DNA of 64,000 nucleotides, from NCBI GenBank assembly GCA_965215845.1, contig CBDCEL010000003.1, positions 558,001 through 622,000 on the forward strand. The letters are read 5' to 3'. Made by a program: the position numbers and the translations under genes. Below, one piece after another: positions 33,481 to 43,565 of this stretch (the first letter of the stretch is position 1; every line of letters starts with the position of its first letter). The notes beneath the pieces were generated by a model. The model made no database searches, had not been told where the DNA came from, and worked only from the letters and a program-made list of their open reading frames with translations. Source of the stretch: Aurantibacter_A sp965215845. Its GTDB lineage: Bacteria; Bacteroidota; Bacteroidia; Flavobacteriales; Flavobacteriaceae.

Positions 33481-35367
33481 CTACTTTTTGATTATGGGAA
33501 TCCGGACTTGGGAAGGATGCTCTTTTGAATGGTGAATTTTATTGTGGGCAACCACTCCTACACTTTCATCATAATTTTTTCCTCCGGTATTCAGATTTCT
33601 GGCAAAACGGGGAAAATTGCTACTTGAAATTTCAATACGAACTTGATGCCCCTTTTCGAAATAATTGCTGGTGGCCATCGGTGTCATCTCCAATTTATAG
33701 ACCTTACCTTCTTCCATAAAGACTTGTTTATCATAACCTTCCCTGAATCTTGCCCTTTGAATGGTCTCATCAAGGTTATAGGCCCTTCCATCGGGATAAA
33801 CATCCAAAATTTTAACTGTGAAATCGGTGTCCTTGGCATCGGATGAAACATATAATGTAGATTCGATAAACCCGGTCACCTCGGTACTCTCCGAAAACGG
33901 CTCGGAGGTATAGACGAGAATATCGTTTCTGGTTTCCATAGCCTGTTGATCAAATGAACCCGGTGTCAAGGCATTGCCCATGCAACAAACGTTTCCGCCA
34001 TACGAAGGAACTGGATTCTTGGGGTCGTACACGAAAGAATCGGGTGAATCTGTTGACGGAGCTTCTTGCTTCAAGGTGCCGTCGCCATAAAGGCTGTTTG
34101 CATGGCCATTACTGTTCAAATAGAATGTCTTCATCTGTGCGGCCCTTGGTGGCCATACCTCGGCAGATTGCCACTCGTTGCTGCCCATGGTATAATATTG
34201 AACCCTTGGTGTTTCAGTTTTGAAGTCGTTGTTTTCTCCTTTCAACCACAAATCGAACCAAGCATATATTTGTTCATCATAGTTCAGTCGTGCATCGCCT
34301 ACACTGCGTTCACCTACAACCGTATTTTCAGTAGCTCTTGTAAAGCCACAATGAAGTGTCGGTGCGATGACCATGTATTGGTTTTCCCTCACCTCAGGGT
34401 CTTTGGCGTGGGTTCTCACATGATTGAACAGGGCCAAATTAGGACTTATCGAAACATCATACCATGAAGTAAACCAAAAACTGGGCACTCCCAAATCCAT
34501 ATCATCATGATAAAGGCCGCCTTCGTACCATTCCTTATCATTGGGAAGGCGACGGACCATTTTATCGAAAATATCGCGTTTGCCATGGATGTTCTGCAAA
34601 AGATCCTGAATGGGCAAGTGCTTGAACGCCTTGGCCATATCTACTTTCGGATTGTCGGGGTCAAGGTCGTAAAATCGTGAAATGCGAATCAAATCTTCCT
34701 GGGAGGCGCCCTTAGGAATTCTAGGTTTGAACTTGTCGTGTTCGACCCCATATAACCACGAGAAAAACAACATTTGTTCGGCCCCGCCGCGATACCAGTT
34801 GCCCTGCTCGAAATATTTTCCGACCCGACCGACACCAGCTCCATAACCCTGTGCCACCATGGCCGCATGGGATGGGTGGTCTAGGGCGGCGACCGCCATT
34901 TGCCATTCGGCCGTGGAGGAGCAACCCAGGGTTCCTACCTTGCCATTGGACCATGATTGTTCTTTCATCCAACTAAAGGCGTCATATCCATCCGTCAGGG
35001 GTGTTCCCAAAATGTCCCACTCCCCTTCCGAAAAATAGCGTCCCCTTTCATTCTGCACGACGTAGGCGTATCCTCTTTTGACCGCCTCGTACGCTCTTTG
35101 AGCCGTTCTTGTCGTTTCCTCGCCTTCTTGCCATCTATTGAAATTATAGGGTGTACGCGAGAAAATAATTGGTACTTTCCCTTCAGATTTCGGGCGAAAA
35201 ATATCGGTCGATAGGCGTACACCATCCCGCATCGGCATCATCACCTTTTGATCGATAATGGCTATTTCCCCCAACTTCTCTAGTATATCGTCTTGTGCTT
35301 TCGAGTCAACATAGCTCAATAGAACAGCTAGTGACAAAACGCACTGGTATATTGCTCTCATTTTCAT
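33481..35367 (-). CDS. CocE/NonD family (X-Pro dipeptidyl-peptidase-like) hydrolase, secreted
   Basis: About 628 aa from ATG 35367 (signal MKMRAIYQCVLSLAVLLSYV). The alpha/beta hydrolase domain starts MPMRDGVRLSTDIFRP, with the nucleophile in GTLGCSSTAEWQ and a cap region; the C-terminal jelly-roll (about 420-628) holds TGFIESTLYVSSDAKDTDFT and VRIEISSSNFPRF. This is the S15/CocE architecture, acting on acyl bonds such as X-Pro peptides, esters or beta-lactam-type amides. Its stop is 5 bases from that of uxuA on the other strand. Proximity to the sulfatase on the same strand (25 bases or more downstream of it) suggests co-transcription. Confidence 0.85.
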   Translation of the reverse strand: MKMRAIYQCVLSLAVLLSYVDSKAQDDILEKLGEIAIIDQKVMMPMRDGVRLSTDIFRPKSEGKVPIIFSRTPYNFNRWQEGEETTRTAQRAYEAVKRGYAYVVQNERGRYFSEGEWDILGTPLTDGYDAFSWMKEQSWSNGKVGTLGCSSTAEWQMAVAALDHPSHAAMVAQGYGAGVGRVGKYFEQGNWYRGGAEQMLFFSWLYGVEHDKFKPRIPKGASQEDLIRISRFYDLDPDNPKVDMAKAFKHLPIQDLLQNIHGKRDIFDKMVRRLPNDKEWYEGGLYHDDMDLGVPSFWFTSWYDVSISPNLALFNHVRTHAKDPEVRENQYMVIAPTLHCGFTRATENTVVGERSVGDARLNYDEQIYAWFDLWLKGENNDFKTETPRVQYYTMGSNEWQSAEVWPPRAAQMKTFYLNSNGHANSLYGDGTLKQEAPSTDSPDSFVYDPKNPVPSYGGNVCCMGNALTPGSFDQQAMETRNDILVYTSEPFSESTEVTGFIESTLYVSSDAKDTDFTVKILDVYPDGRAYNLDETIQRARFREGYDKQVFMEEGKVYKLEMTPMATSNYFEKGHQVRIEISSSNFPRFARNLNTGGKNYDESVGVVAHNKIHHSKEHPSQVRIPIIKK

Positions 35368-35425
35368 TTGGCGTTTAATTGGTTTAAATATTTTCTCCAT
35401 GTACTTGGTCGGGAAACTGGAAATA

Positions 35426-36988
35426 CTATGGTGTATCGAAAGCTTCCTCCAGAATAGGTTTCATCTCCGGAAAATTGGTATCAAGATCCCCGTATTTTTT
35501 ACGTTCCTCAACAATTGCCTTTTTCATTTCTGCGATAATATCGGTGTATTCAGCATTGTTTATCTGGTTATGAAGCTCTTTAGGGTCTTGTTGCAAATCA
35601 TAAAATTCCCAGGCCGGTTCGCTTATTGTTTTGTCGGTACCCTTCATACCTAAGGGCCGTCCGTAGAAGAACGCAAGTTTATATCTTTCATTCCTGACCC
35701 CAAAGTGGGCAGGTCGTCGCGGATGATGCAACCAATAGCGATAGTACATTCGGTTTCTCCAATTGTTGGGAGTATGGCCTTTCAGATTCCCGCGAAAACT
35801 CTCCCCCTGGACAAAATGCGGCTTTTGTATTCCGGCATAGTCTGCCAACAGTGCCGCAAAATCGATATTTAAGATAATGTCGTCTATTCGTTGTCCGCCT
35901 TTGATTTCCTTCGGATATCGAATCACAAAGGGCATTTGCAGTGATTCTTCATAAATCAGCCGTTTGTCAAAAAAACCATGCTCCCCAAGAAAATAGCCCT
36001 GATCAGCAGTGTAGATCACGACCGTATTATCGGCAATACCCTCAGTTTCGAGATAATCTAGTAGCTTTCCAATGTTATCATCGATGGCCGCACCACATCG
36101 CATAAAATCCTTTACCAGTTTTTGATAAATTTTCTTCCTCTTTTGAACGCTATCCAGATTTTCCAAGGGATATGGAAGCCCAGGATATGATGTCCAAAAT
36201 TTATCGGGTTCTGCCGTCGCCTTGTCCCAACGCTCACCTAAAAATTCAAGTTTCTGTCCTTGAAAACTTCGTCCTGTCACCGATTTATCGAAATCCAAAA
36301 GTGATTCAGGTTCAGGTATTATATCATTGATATAGAGTGAATCAAACCGTTTTGGGTAATCAAAAGGTTCATGTGTTGCCTTAAAATTGCAGAACATAAG
36401 AAACGGTTTCTGCCGATTGCGTTTTTTTAAGTGTTCTATGGTGAGGTCTGTTATTACATCCGTCGAAAATCCTTCGTACTCTTGTCCGCCTGAACTATCA
36501 TAACCGTCTTTCCAATTTTCCTTGGTCTTTAGAATCGGGTTCCAATATCTTCCCTGTCCTGGCAAAACATTGAAATAGTCGAAACCCTCCGGCTGTTCGA
36601 CCAGATGCCATTTGCCTATTACGGCTGTCTGATAGCCCTGCTTTGAAAGTTCCTTTACAATATTCGGATGCCCTTTGGGCAAAGGCTCGCTCAAGGTATA
36701 AACCTGATTGACATGACTGTATTGCCCCGTGAGAATTGCGCCTCTACTTGGTGTACAAATGCTATTCGTGCAAAACACATTTTCAAGAACCGCTCCCTCC
36801 TTTGCCAATCGCTTGATATTCTCGTTTTGAACGTAACCCTCCAAGAGCCCCCCATAAATACCCCACGATTGAGAAGTGTGATCATCGGAAAGAATGAATA
36901 GAATATTTGGAGGTGGGTCGTTTTTAGCTTCCTGTTGGGCTTCGGCGAATGATACACTTAAAAGCAAAAAGAAAAACAAACGGATCAT
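35426..36988 (-). CDS. S1-family sulfatase, secreted
   Basis: 520 aa with a signal peptide (MIRLFFFLLLSVSFAEAQ). NILFILSDDHTSQSWG provides two metal-binding Asp (35, 36), and C-T-P-S-R at 78-82 is the site converted to formylglycine by an anaerobic-type or FGE maturase not seen here. Also GKWHL, and IYTADQGYFLGEHGFF with the late metal ligands. The C-terminus EFYDLQQDPKELHN is typical. It removes sulfate esters from sulfated polysaccharide fragments in the periplasm, in keeping with a marine habitat. Upstream of the CocE-type hydrolase on the same strand. Confidence 0.92.
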   Translation of the reverse strand: MIRLFFFLLLSVSFAEAQQEAKNDPPPNILFILSDDHTSQSWGIYGGLLEGYVQNENIKRLAKEGAVLENVFCTNSICTPSRGAILTGQYSHVNQVYTLSEPLPKGHPNIVKELSKQGYQTAVIGKWHLVEQPEGFDYFNVLPGQGRYWNPILKTKENWKDGYDSSGGQEYEGFSTDVITDLTIEHLKKRNRQKPFLMFCNFKATHEPFDYPKRFDSLYINDIIPEPESLLDFDKSVTGRSFQGQKLEFLGERWDKATAEPDKFWTSYPGLPYPLENLDSVQKRKKIYQKLVKDFMRCGAAIDDNIGKLLDYLETEGIADNTVVIYTADQGYFLGEHGFFDKRLIYEESLQMPFVIRYPKEIKGGQRIDDIILNIDFAALLADYAGIQKPHFVQGESFRGNLKGHTPNNWRNRMYYRYWLHHPRRPAHFGVRNERYKLAFFYGRPLGMKGTDKTISEPAWEFYDLQQDPKELHNQINNAEYTDIIAEMKKAIVEERKKYGDLDTNFPEMKPILEEAFDTP

Positions 36989-37155
36989 TTTCGTGTTTTA
37001 AGGATGGGTTCTCAAGATACAGAAGAAAATTCAATTCTTTCTTCGGTGAAACCCAATATTGGCGGTCATAACGAATAAATCAACCATTCATCAAAAAAAT
37101 ACAATCTGTAGTACAAAGGCCCCGTTATGCTTCATTCAAACCCAAATATTTCATT

Positions 37156-37863
37156 ATGGAAAACCGTCAAACACCACAAGTCAAGGTAATCAGTCAACTT
37201 TCGGATCAAGCAAGGGTATCGTTTTACAAAAAAACCTATGCACATCTGGCCGGCGCAGTGTTGCTTTTTATCCTTGTCGAAACACTATTCTTTCAAATCG
37301 ACGCTATTGTCAATTTCGCTTTGTCGATGACCGGTGGTTTCAGCTGGCTCATCATGCTTGGCGGATTCATGCTTGTCACCAATTATGCCGAGCGATTGGC
37401 ACTCAGCAGCGATAATGTAGGCACGCATTACGCGGGCCTCATTCTATATGTGATCGCAGAAGCTTTTATATTTATCCCTTTGATCTTCATTGCCATAATG
37501 ATGGGCGGCGAAGGTGCTTTTGACATCCTCAACCAGGCAGCTATTTTGACCTTGTCATTGTTTACGGGACTTTCTGCAATCGTCTTCTTGACCAAAAAAG
37601 ATTTTTCATTTTTGAAATCGGCATTGACCATCGGCTTTTTCATCGCCATCGGATTGATTGTTGCCGGAACTCTTTTTGGGTTCAACCTGGGTCTTTGGTT
37701 CAGTGTCGGTATGGTAGTGCTCGCCTCGGGCTCCATCTTATACCAGACATCGAATATGATCCATAAATATCAGTCACATCAACATGTTGCGGCCTCCTTG
37801 GGCTTGTTCGCTTCATTGATGCTGTTATTTTGGTATATTTTGAGCATCTTATCAAGCGATTAA
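37156..37863 (+). CDS. Bax inhibitor-1/YccA family membrane protein
   Basis: 235 aa with seven hydrophobic segments after a short hydrophilic N-terminus (SFYKKTYAHLAGAV). YAERLALSSDNVGTHYAGL and the Asp-containing final helices (TSNMIHKYQ..., ILSSD) match the TMBIM/BI-1 family of pH-sensitive calcium leak channels. The cellular role in bacteria is poorly known. A bidirectional terminator follows. Confidence 0.85.
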   Translation: MENRQTPQVKVISQLSDQARVSFYKKTYAHLAGAVLLFILVETLFFQIDAIVNFALSMTGGFSWLIMLGGFMLVTNYAERLALSSDNVGTHYAGLILYVIAEAFIFIPLIFIAIMMGGEGAFDILNQAAILTLSLFTGLSAIVFLTKKDFSFLKSALTIGFFIAIGLIVAGTLFGFNLGLWFSVGMVVLASGSILYQTSNMIHKYQSHQHVAASLGLFASLMLLFWYILSILSSD

Positions 37864-37887
37864 CTCAAAAGAGGAAAGAATACAAAG

Positions 37888-37908
37888 CATCCGGCCATTT
37901 GCCGGATG
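37888..37908. terminator. intrinsic terminator between convergent genes
   Basis: CATCCGGC-cattt-GCCGGATG followed on the plus strand by TTTTTG; it ends the BI-1 gene and may also serve the hydroxyproline operon from the other side. Confidence 0.8.
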
Positions 37909-37937
37909 TTTTTGTTTGTAAAAGCCCCTGTTAAGGC

Positions 37938-39188
37938 TTAAAACTTCCGGTGGGGAAGAAATCCGTCAATGTTCATTGAGGTCTTTTCATTGGCAATTAT
38001 CTCTGCGACCAATTTTCCGGTGGCAGGCCCTAAACTCCAACCCATCATGGCGTGCCCAGTCGCCAGTGTAAGATTTTGATATCGATTTGCCCTACCGATA
38101 TAGGGTAGCCCGTCGGGCGTGACCGGACGAAGTCCGGTTTTAGCGCCTTTCTTTTCGTCTTCCGTTATTTCCAAATCAGGATAAAAGCGTTTGGCGCCGT
38201 TCGCTATAGCTTCCACTCGCTCTTTTCGAATTTTCGAGTTGATGCCCGAAAATTCCATCGTGCCGGCAAAACGAGTGAATCCCTTCATTGGGGTAACGGC
38301 CATTTTTGCTTCCATCAAAATTGCAGGCATTGAAATTCCAATATTTCGTTCGACATTTATTCGGTATCCCTTACCGGCTTGTAACGGAAATTTTAATCCC
38401 AGTTTTTTCGACAAATTTCCGCTCCATGATCCTGCGGCCAATACAACCTCATCCGCCGAATAGGTACCTTTGGTCGTAATCACCTTGTTTATAGCCCCGT
38501 TCTGTAATTCCATATCCAACACCTCCTCATTGGTCTTGATGTCCACTGCTGCAGTTCTTAGATAATCGAGCATTTTGGGCATGAACTCGGTCGGGGTCAT
38601 ATGGCCGTCACATTCATAATGAATGGCCCCGTTCGCCTCAATTTTAATGTCGGGCTCTACCTCCATCAATTGTGCCTTCGTCAATTCATTGACCTCCAGC
38701 CCCAAAAAGCTCGCCTTCTCTGCAACCTCCTTTTCGTGTTCATAAGAGGCCGCGGTCTGGTACAGCATAAGCAACCCTTTTCGCTCCAATTGAAACTTCC
38801 CCAGATCTCCCGATTCCAAAATGTCCACGTAAAGCTCTCTGCTGAGGATGTTTATGTCTTTGATGATGGGAATGGCTTTCTCGACCTTTGCTTTTGTCGA
38901 AGACTTATGAAAATACCATGACCACTTGAAAAAGTCGGAATCCAACCGTGGTTTCATGTAAAACGGACTGGATGAATTGAACATCCATTTTATGCCCTGC
39001 GCAATAACCCCAGGTGCTGCCAACGGAATGATGTGACTTGGGGTAATGTAACCCGCATTTACAAAAGAAGCTCCCGAGCTAATATCAGACTTGTCGATTA
39101 CGGTCACCTCATTACCCTCTTTTTGTAAGTAATAAGCGCAACTCAAACCAACGATGCCTCCGCCGACAATTACAATTTTTTTTGCCAT
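37938..39188 (-). CDS. FAD-dependent D-hydroxyproline dehydrogenase (DadA family)
   Basis: 416 aa. FAD-binding VIVGGGIVGLSCAYYLQKEG at the N-terminus, then GASFVNAGYITPSHIIPLA and a C-terminal LTLATGHAMMGWSLGPATG, typical of DadA-like D-amino acid dehydrogenases. Placed last in an operon with hydroxyproline epimerase, deaminase and semialdehyde dehydrogenase, it should oxidise cis-4-hydroxy-D-proline to 1-pyrroline-4-hydroxy-2-carboxylate, passing electrons to the respiratory chain. Only 1 base separates it from the epimerase gene. Confidence 0.88.
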   Translation of the reverse strand: MAKKIVIVGGGIVGLSCAYYLQKEGNEVTVIDKSDISSGASFVNAGYITPSHIIPLAAPGVIAQGIKWMFNSSSPFYMKPRLDSDFFKWSWYFHKSSTKAKVEKAIPIIKDINILSRELYVDILESGDLGKFQLERKGLLMLYQTAASYEHEKEVAEKASFLGLEVNELTKAQLMEVEPDIKIEANGAIHYECDGHMTPTEFMPKMLDYLRTAAVDIKTNEEVLDMELQNGAINKVITTKGTYSADEVVLAAGSWSGNLSKKLGLKFPLQAGKGYRINVERNIGISMPAILMEAKMAVTPMKGFTRFAGTMEFSGINSKIRKERVEAIANGAKRFYPDLEITEDEKKGAKTGLRPVTPDGLPYIGRANRYQNLTLATGHAMMGWSLGPATGKLVAEIIANEKTSMNIDGFLPHRKF

Positions 39189-39189
39189 A

Positions 39190-40197
39190 TCATATTACCT
39201 GAAAACCATGGGCATAGGGGTCATCGTCATCGATGGTTATTGTATTCTGCCCGTATACCTTGGCCCATCCCTTTATACTGGGTACTATCGCCATTTTGCA
39301 ACCAACGACCGTTTCCGCCTCTATTTGTCCCACGAATTGAGAACCGATAAAACTTTCATGAACGAATTCGTCGCCCACCTTCAACTTGCCTTTGGCATGC
39401 CATTGGGCCATTCGAGCCGAGGTTCCGGTACCACACGGTGATCGGTCTATCGCCTTATCTCCGTAAAAGACGGCATTTCTTGCCGTGGCTTTTTCAGATA
39501 TGGTTTCGCCCGTCCATAACACATGACTGACATCACGAATGGTGTCATCCTCAGGATGCACAAATTTGTCTGGATATTTTGCGTTGATCAGCTTACGGAT
39601 TTCCTGACTGAACCCGATCAACTGACTTGCCGTAAAATCTTGAATGCCATTGAAATTTTGCTGGGGGTCTATAATTGCGTAGAAATTGCCACCGTAGGAA
39701 ACATCAAATTTGAGTTCACCCAAACTCGAAGATTCTATTTTCAACCCGGAAGCTGCCAAAAACGACTTGACATTGATCAATTTGACCCAGTCTACTTTTT
39801 TGCCAGATCGTTGATACTCGATTTTGACCAATCCGGCGGGAGTCTCCATTCGCACCTTGCCAGGAATCTTAGGTTCGATCAACCCTTCTTCCAAACCGAT
39901 GGTAATGGCCCCTATTGTTCCATGGCCACACATAGGCAAACATCCGCTGGTCTCTATGAAAAGTATCCCAAAGTCATTCTCTGGGTTCGAGGGTGGGTAA
40001 AAAATACTTCCGCTCATCATGTCATGACCCCGCGGTTCGAACATCAACCCTGTTCGGATCCAGTCGTATTCCCTAAGAAAATGTTGACGCTTGTCGCCCA
40101 TGCTCTCGCCCTGCAGTTCTGGGCCGCCCGACTTTACAACCCTAACGGGGTTTCCACACGTATGCGCATCAACGCAAACAAAAGTGCTAACTGCCAT
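39190..40197 (-). CDS. 4-hydroxyproline 2-epimerase
   Basis: 335 aa from ATG 40197, which leaves an 11-base overlap with the upstream gene (an earlier ATG at 40221 is possible). Proline racemase fold with both catalytic cysteines: Cys90 in CLPMCGHGT and Cys255 in SPCGTGTSAR. The Cys/Cys pair marks epimerases; a Cys/Thr pair would indicate hydroxyproline dehydratase. It converts trans-4-hydroxy-L-proline to the cis-D form, first step of the pathway. Cytoplasmic homodimer by family. Confidence 0.93.
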   Translation of the reverse strand: MAVSTFVCVDAHTCGNPVRVVKSGGPELQGESMGDKRQHFLREYDWIRTGLMFEPRGHDMMSGSIFYPPSNPENDFGILFIETSGCLPMCGHGTIGAITIGLEEGLIEPKIPGKVRMETPAGLVKIEYQRSGKKVDWVKLINVKSFLAASGLKIESSSLGELKFDVSYGGNFYAIIDPQQNFNGIQDFTASQLIGFSQEIRKLINAKYPDKFVHPEDDTIRDVSHVLWTGETISEKATARNAVFYGDKAIDRSPCGTGTSARMAQWHAKGKLKVGDEFVHESFIGSQFVGQIEAETVVGCKMAIVPSIKGWAKVYGQNTITIDDDDPYAHGFQVI

Positions 40198-41953
40198 TTT
40201 CGCTTTTGGTAATGTAGGCATTTATCCTGTCCTCAAGAATGGACAAGGTCACTGTGCCCTGTTCCAAAATAACCTCATGAAAATCCCTAATATCAAAATT
40301 GCTGCCCAACGCCTCCTCGGCCTTTTTTCGCAATTCACGAATCTTGAGCTCACCAATTTTATAGGATATGGCCTGCCCTGGCCACGAGATGTACCGATCT
40401 GTTTCGGTATTTATCTCGTGTAATGAAAGCGCTGTGTTTGAGGCCATGAAATCAACTACTTGATCTCTTGTCCATCCCTTGGCATGTATGCCCGTATCAA
40501 CCACCAAGCGACAGGCGCGCCACATTTCATAGGTGAGTTGGCCAAATCGCTCATAAGGGGTCGTATACATTCCCATTTCCTCGGCGAGGAATTCCGTGTA
40601 AAGGCCCCAACCCTCCCCGTAGGCAGATAAATAAAGATCTTTTCTAAACTGTGGAATGCTATCCCCCAACTCCTTGTTAAGGGCGCCCTGTAGGTGATGC
40701 CCGGGAACAGCCTCATGAACGGTCAACGAGGGCAGCGTATAAAGGGTACGACTCGGCAGATCGTAGGTGTTTACCCAATAGTAGCCGGGATCAGTGCTTT
40801 TCTCGGAAGTACCTACATATCGACCTCCGGTATATTTTGGCGCAATGGCATCAGGTACGGGTGCGACCCCATAAGGTTTCCTGGGCAACGTCTTAAAAAA
40901 ACGCGGGAGTTGGGCATCGGCCCTTTTGGCCATATCCCTGGCGGTCATCAATAATTCATCAGGGGTCTTGGCATAAAACCGCTCATCGGTTCGAAGAAAC
41001 TCTAAAAAGTCGGCGAAACTTCCCCGAAAGTCAAGTTCTTGGATGATGGCCTCCATTTTTGCCTTGATTCGCGCAACCTCGTCCAACCCAATATTATGGA
41101 TGTCATCGGCCGTATACTGGTCATTGGTGGTATAAAAGTTGATACGGTTCTGGTAGTAATCGCTCCCGCCGGGTGTTTCAAAAACGCCGATGGATTGCCG
41201 TGTTGTAGGGAGGTATTCTTCTTCGAAAAACATCTTTATTTTTTCAAACTCCGGGATGACACTGCGTTCGATCGCGATTTTGGCCTGCCGCAAAACGGAA
41301 TCTTTCTGTTCAGGGGTCAATATTGCCGGAAGATTCAAAAATGGGGAGTAGAAATAGCTTTTCTTATAATCTTGAACGATATGATCTTCATAGGTCGATT
41401 CGTAGCCCTTGAAAATCACACGAGGCTGCGAGACCCCTTTCTTTAGGCCTTCACGTACATTGACCAATTGTTCTTGCATGGCCCTTGGAATATCGTTTAG
41501 TTTGGTGAGGTATTTTTTGGCCTGATCATAATTGGTAATGGGCCGAACCATGTAGGAGAGGCTAGAATGAAAACCGGCATCGGAAAGTATGGGATTTAAA
41601 AATCGTTCATGTTTAAAGAAATCGATTTTGTCTTGAAGTACAAATTTTAAGAGTGTCGCCGAAATTCGGTCCGTTTCGCTCAAATCGCCCAATGACGCTT
41701 TTGCCAATTCGTGCAATCTTGATTCTGCATATTCGGCCTCTGCCTTGTAATGTTTCTTCGTGAAAATGCCCAATGGAAATTTATCCTCATCGAAAGCCTC
41801 TCGGTTCTCATATTCATCGATTAGACCGTAAAGGACATCTTTGTTCGCCCCCATTGCGTTTTCGGATCCTTTCTGGTTACAGCCATAAAAGCAAAAGAGG
41901 AAAATGAGAAAGGAAATTTTCAACAAATTCGGTAGAATGCGGTTATATTTCAT
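40187..41953 (-). CDS. DUF885 lipoprotein, HExxxGHH metallopeptidase
   Basis: 588 aa. Lipoprotein signal (FLIFLFCFYGC, Cys25), then an all-helical DUF885 domain with the zinc motif HEAVPGHHLQG and the distal SAYGEGWGLYTEFLAEEMG supplying the further Glu. DUF885 proteins are M3/M32-like metallopeptidases or carboxypeptidases. It overlaps genes on both sides by 11 bases, so it is truly part of the hydroxyproline operon; a role in freeing hydroxyproline from short collagen-type peptides in the periplasm is a reasonable inference. Confidence 0.88.
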   Translation of the reverse strand: MKYNRILPNLLKISFLIFLFCFYGCNQKGSENAMGANKDVLYGLIDEYENREAFDEDKFPLGIFTKKHYKAEAEYAESRLHELAKASLGDLSETDRISATLLKFVLQDKIDFFKHERFLNPILSDAGFHSSLSYMVRPITNYDQAKKYLTKLNDIPRAMQEQLVNVREGLKKGVSQPRVIFKGYESTYEDHIVQDYKKSYFYSPFLNLPAILTPEQKDSVLRQAKIAIERSVIPEFEKIKMFFEEEYLPTTRQSIGVFETPGGSDYYQNRINFYTTNDQYTADDIHNIGLDEVARIKAKMEAIIQELDFRGSFADFLEFLRTDERFYAKTPDELLMTARDMAKRADAQLPRFFKTLPRKPYGVAPVPDAIAPKYTGGRYVGTSEKSTDPGYYWVNTYDLPSRTLYTLPSLTVHEAVPGHHLQGALNKELGDSIPQFRKDLYLSAYGEGWGLYTEFLAEEMGMYTTPYERFGQLTYEMWRACRLVVDTGIHAKGWTRDQVVDFMASNTALSLHEINTETDRYISWPGQAISYKIGELKIRELRKKAEEALGSNFDIRDFHEVILEQGTVTLSILEDRINAYITKSENGS

Positions 41954-43526
41954 CGAAGGTATAAGAATTGTTCACCAATCTGTTTATACTCAGAGGATTC
42001 CCATCTTTCAGGGCATCCGGCAAAAGCTCGTGGGGCCAATTCTGAAAACTTATGGGCCTTACCCAACGCTTTATGGCCGACATACCAACCGAGGTAAACC
42101 TACTGTCAGAACTGGCCGGGTATGGCCCGCCATGTTGCATCGCGGCACATACTTCAACCCCAGTAGGCACGCCATTGAATATGATTCGACCCACTTTGCC
42201 CTGTAAAGCTGAAACAATTGCAGAAAAAGTATCGAGTTCCTCTGAATCCCCTAAAACCGTGCCCGTCAACTGTCCTTCCAAATTCTTCAAAACCTCAACC
42301 AGCTCATCCGGATCTTTGCATTGAACCACAACCGAAAACGGGCCAAAAACCTCTTGGTGCAGTTTCGGGTTCTTCAAAAAGACGGAACCGGCCACCTTCA
42401 AGACTTTCTGGCTGGCATAATTGACTTCCGTTCGCCCGGCATGTTCTGCCACTACATCTACCCCTTTTTGATCCGAGAGTTCCAATTTACCTTTTTCATA
42501 ATTTTCATGGATTCTCGGATGGAGCATGCAACTAGGCTCCAGTTGTTCGATCTCCTTTCCAAGCGATTCGATAAAATTGTCGAGGGAATCTCCCCTGAGG
42601 CCCAAAATCAAACCCGGATTGGTACAAAATTGGCCTGCCCCGAGCATAATGGATCCCGCATACTTTTTTGCCCATTCGGCCCCTTCGTTCAGTAAAGCCG
42701 AGGGTAAAGCAACAACCGGGTTGACACTGCCCATTTCGGCAAAGACCGGTATTGGCTCTTCCCGTTCTGCTGCCATACGATAGAGCGCCGTGCCTGCAAA
42801 GGTACTTCCGGTGAAACCCACTCCTTTGATATCGGGATGCATCACCAGATGCTTTCCAACATCGATACCACTACTGTTCAAGTTTGAAAAAATACCATTG
42901 GGCATATCGGTCTTATCGGCCGCTTTGAGAACGGCAGACGCCACCAGTTCACCAGTACCCGCGTGCATTGGGTGGCTCTTAACGATTACGGGACAGCCAG
43001 CTGCCAAGGCACTGGCGGTATCGCCACCAGCGGTCGAAAAGGCAAATGGAAAATTACTTGCCCCAAAAACTGCTATTGGCCCCAAGGGTACCAACATCTT
43101 TCGAATATCGACCCTAGGCAAAGGTTCACGATCTGGTATTGCCGTATCAATTGTAGCCTCTACCCAAGAACCTTCTTCCAATAAATCGGCGAAAGCGTTT
43201 AACTGACCCATTGTTCTGCCCCTTTCCCCAATGGCCCGTCCCTCTGGGAGGCCAGATTCTTTGACATATACATCTATCAGATAATCGTCTAAAGCATCGA
43301 TTTCCTTGGCAATTGCCCTTAGAAATTCGGCTTTCCGCTTCCCTGAAATCAATTTATAGCTTTCGAAAGCCCTTGTAGCCAAAAACAAGGCTGCATCAAT
43401 CTCCTTGGTCGTGGCCTCATGAAAAATCCATTCATTTTCGACGTTCAATTTCGGATCGAAGGACTTATAAGTGTTCTTGCCTTCCGCAGATTGGGCCTGA
43501 CCGATATAATTATGGCCTGTGATCAT
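41943..43526 (-). CDS. 2,5-dioxopentanoate (alpha-ketoglutarate semialdehyde) dehydrogenase
   Basis: 527 aa aldehyde dehydrogenase of the NADP-type KGSA group. Catalytic Cys in GAGQFCTNPG, the Glu in PVFAEMGSVNP, NAD(P) loop VGFTGSTFAGTAL, and ASNFPFAFSTAGGD typical of this subgroup. It oxidises the semialdehyde made by the deaminase to 2-oxoglutarate, last step of the pathway. Overlaps the DUF885 gene by 11 bases and lies 39 bases after the deaminase gene. Confidence 0.92.
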   Translation of the reverse strand: MITGHNYIGQAQSAEGKNTYKSFDPKLNVENEWIFHEATTKEIDAALFLATRAFESYKLISGKRKAEFLRAIAKEIDALDDYLIDVYVKESGLPEGRAIGERGRTMGQLNAFADLLEEGSWVEATIDTAIPDREPLPRVDIRKMLVPLGPIAVFGASNFPFAFSTAGGDTASALAAGCPVIVKSHPMHAGTGELVASAVLKAADKTDMPNGIFSNLNSSGIDVGKHLVMHPDIKGVGFTGSTFAGTALYRMAAEREEPIPVFAEMGSVNPVVALPSALLNEGAEWAKKYAGSIMLGAGQFCTNPGLILGLRGDSLDNFIESLGKEIEQLEPSCMLHPRIHENYEKGKLELSDQKGVDVVAEHAGRTEVNYASQKVLKVAGSVFLKNPKLHQEVFGPFSVVVQCKDPDELVEVLKNLEGQLTGTVLGDSEELDTFSAIVSALQGKVGRIIFNGVPTGVEVCAAMQHGGPYPASSDSRFTSVGMSAIKRWVRPISFQNWPHELLPDALKDGNPLSINRLVNNSYTFDEI

Positions 43527-43565
43527 CGATATTTTATTTTCTTTAGTTTAAATAACTGGTCGTAC

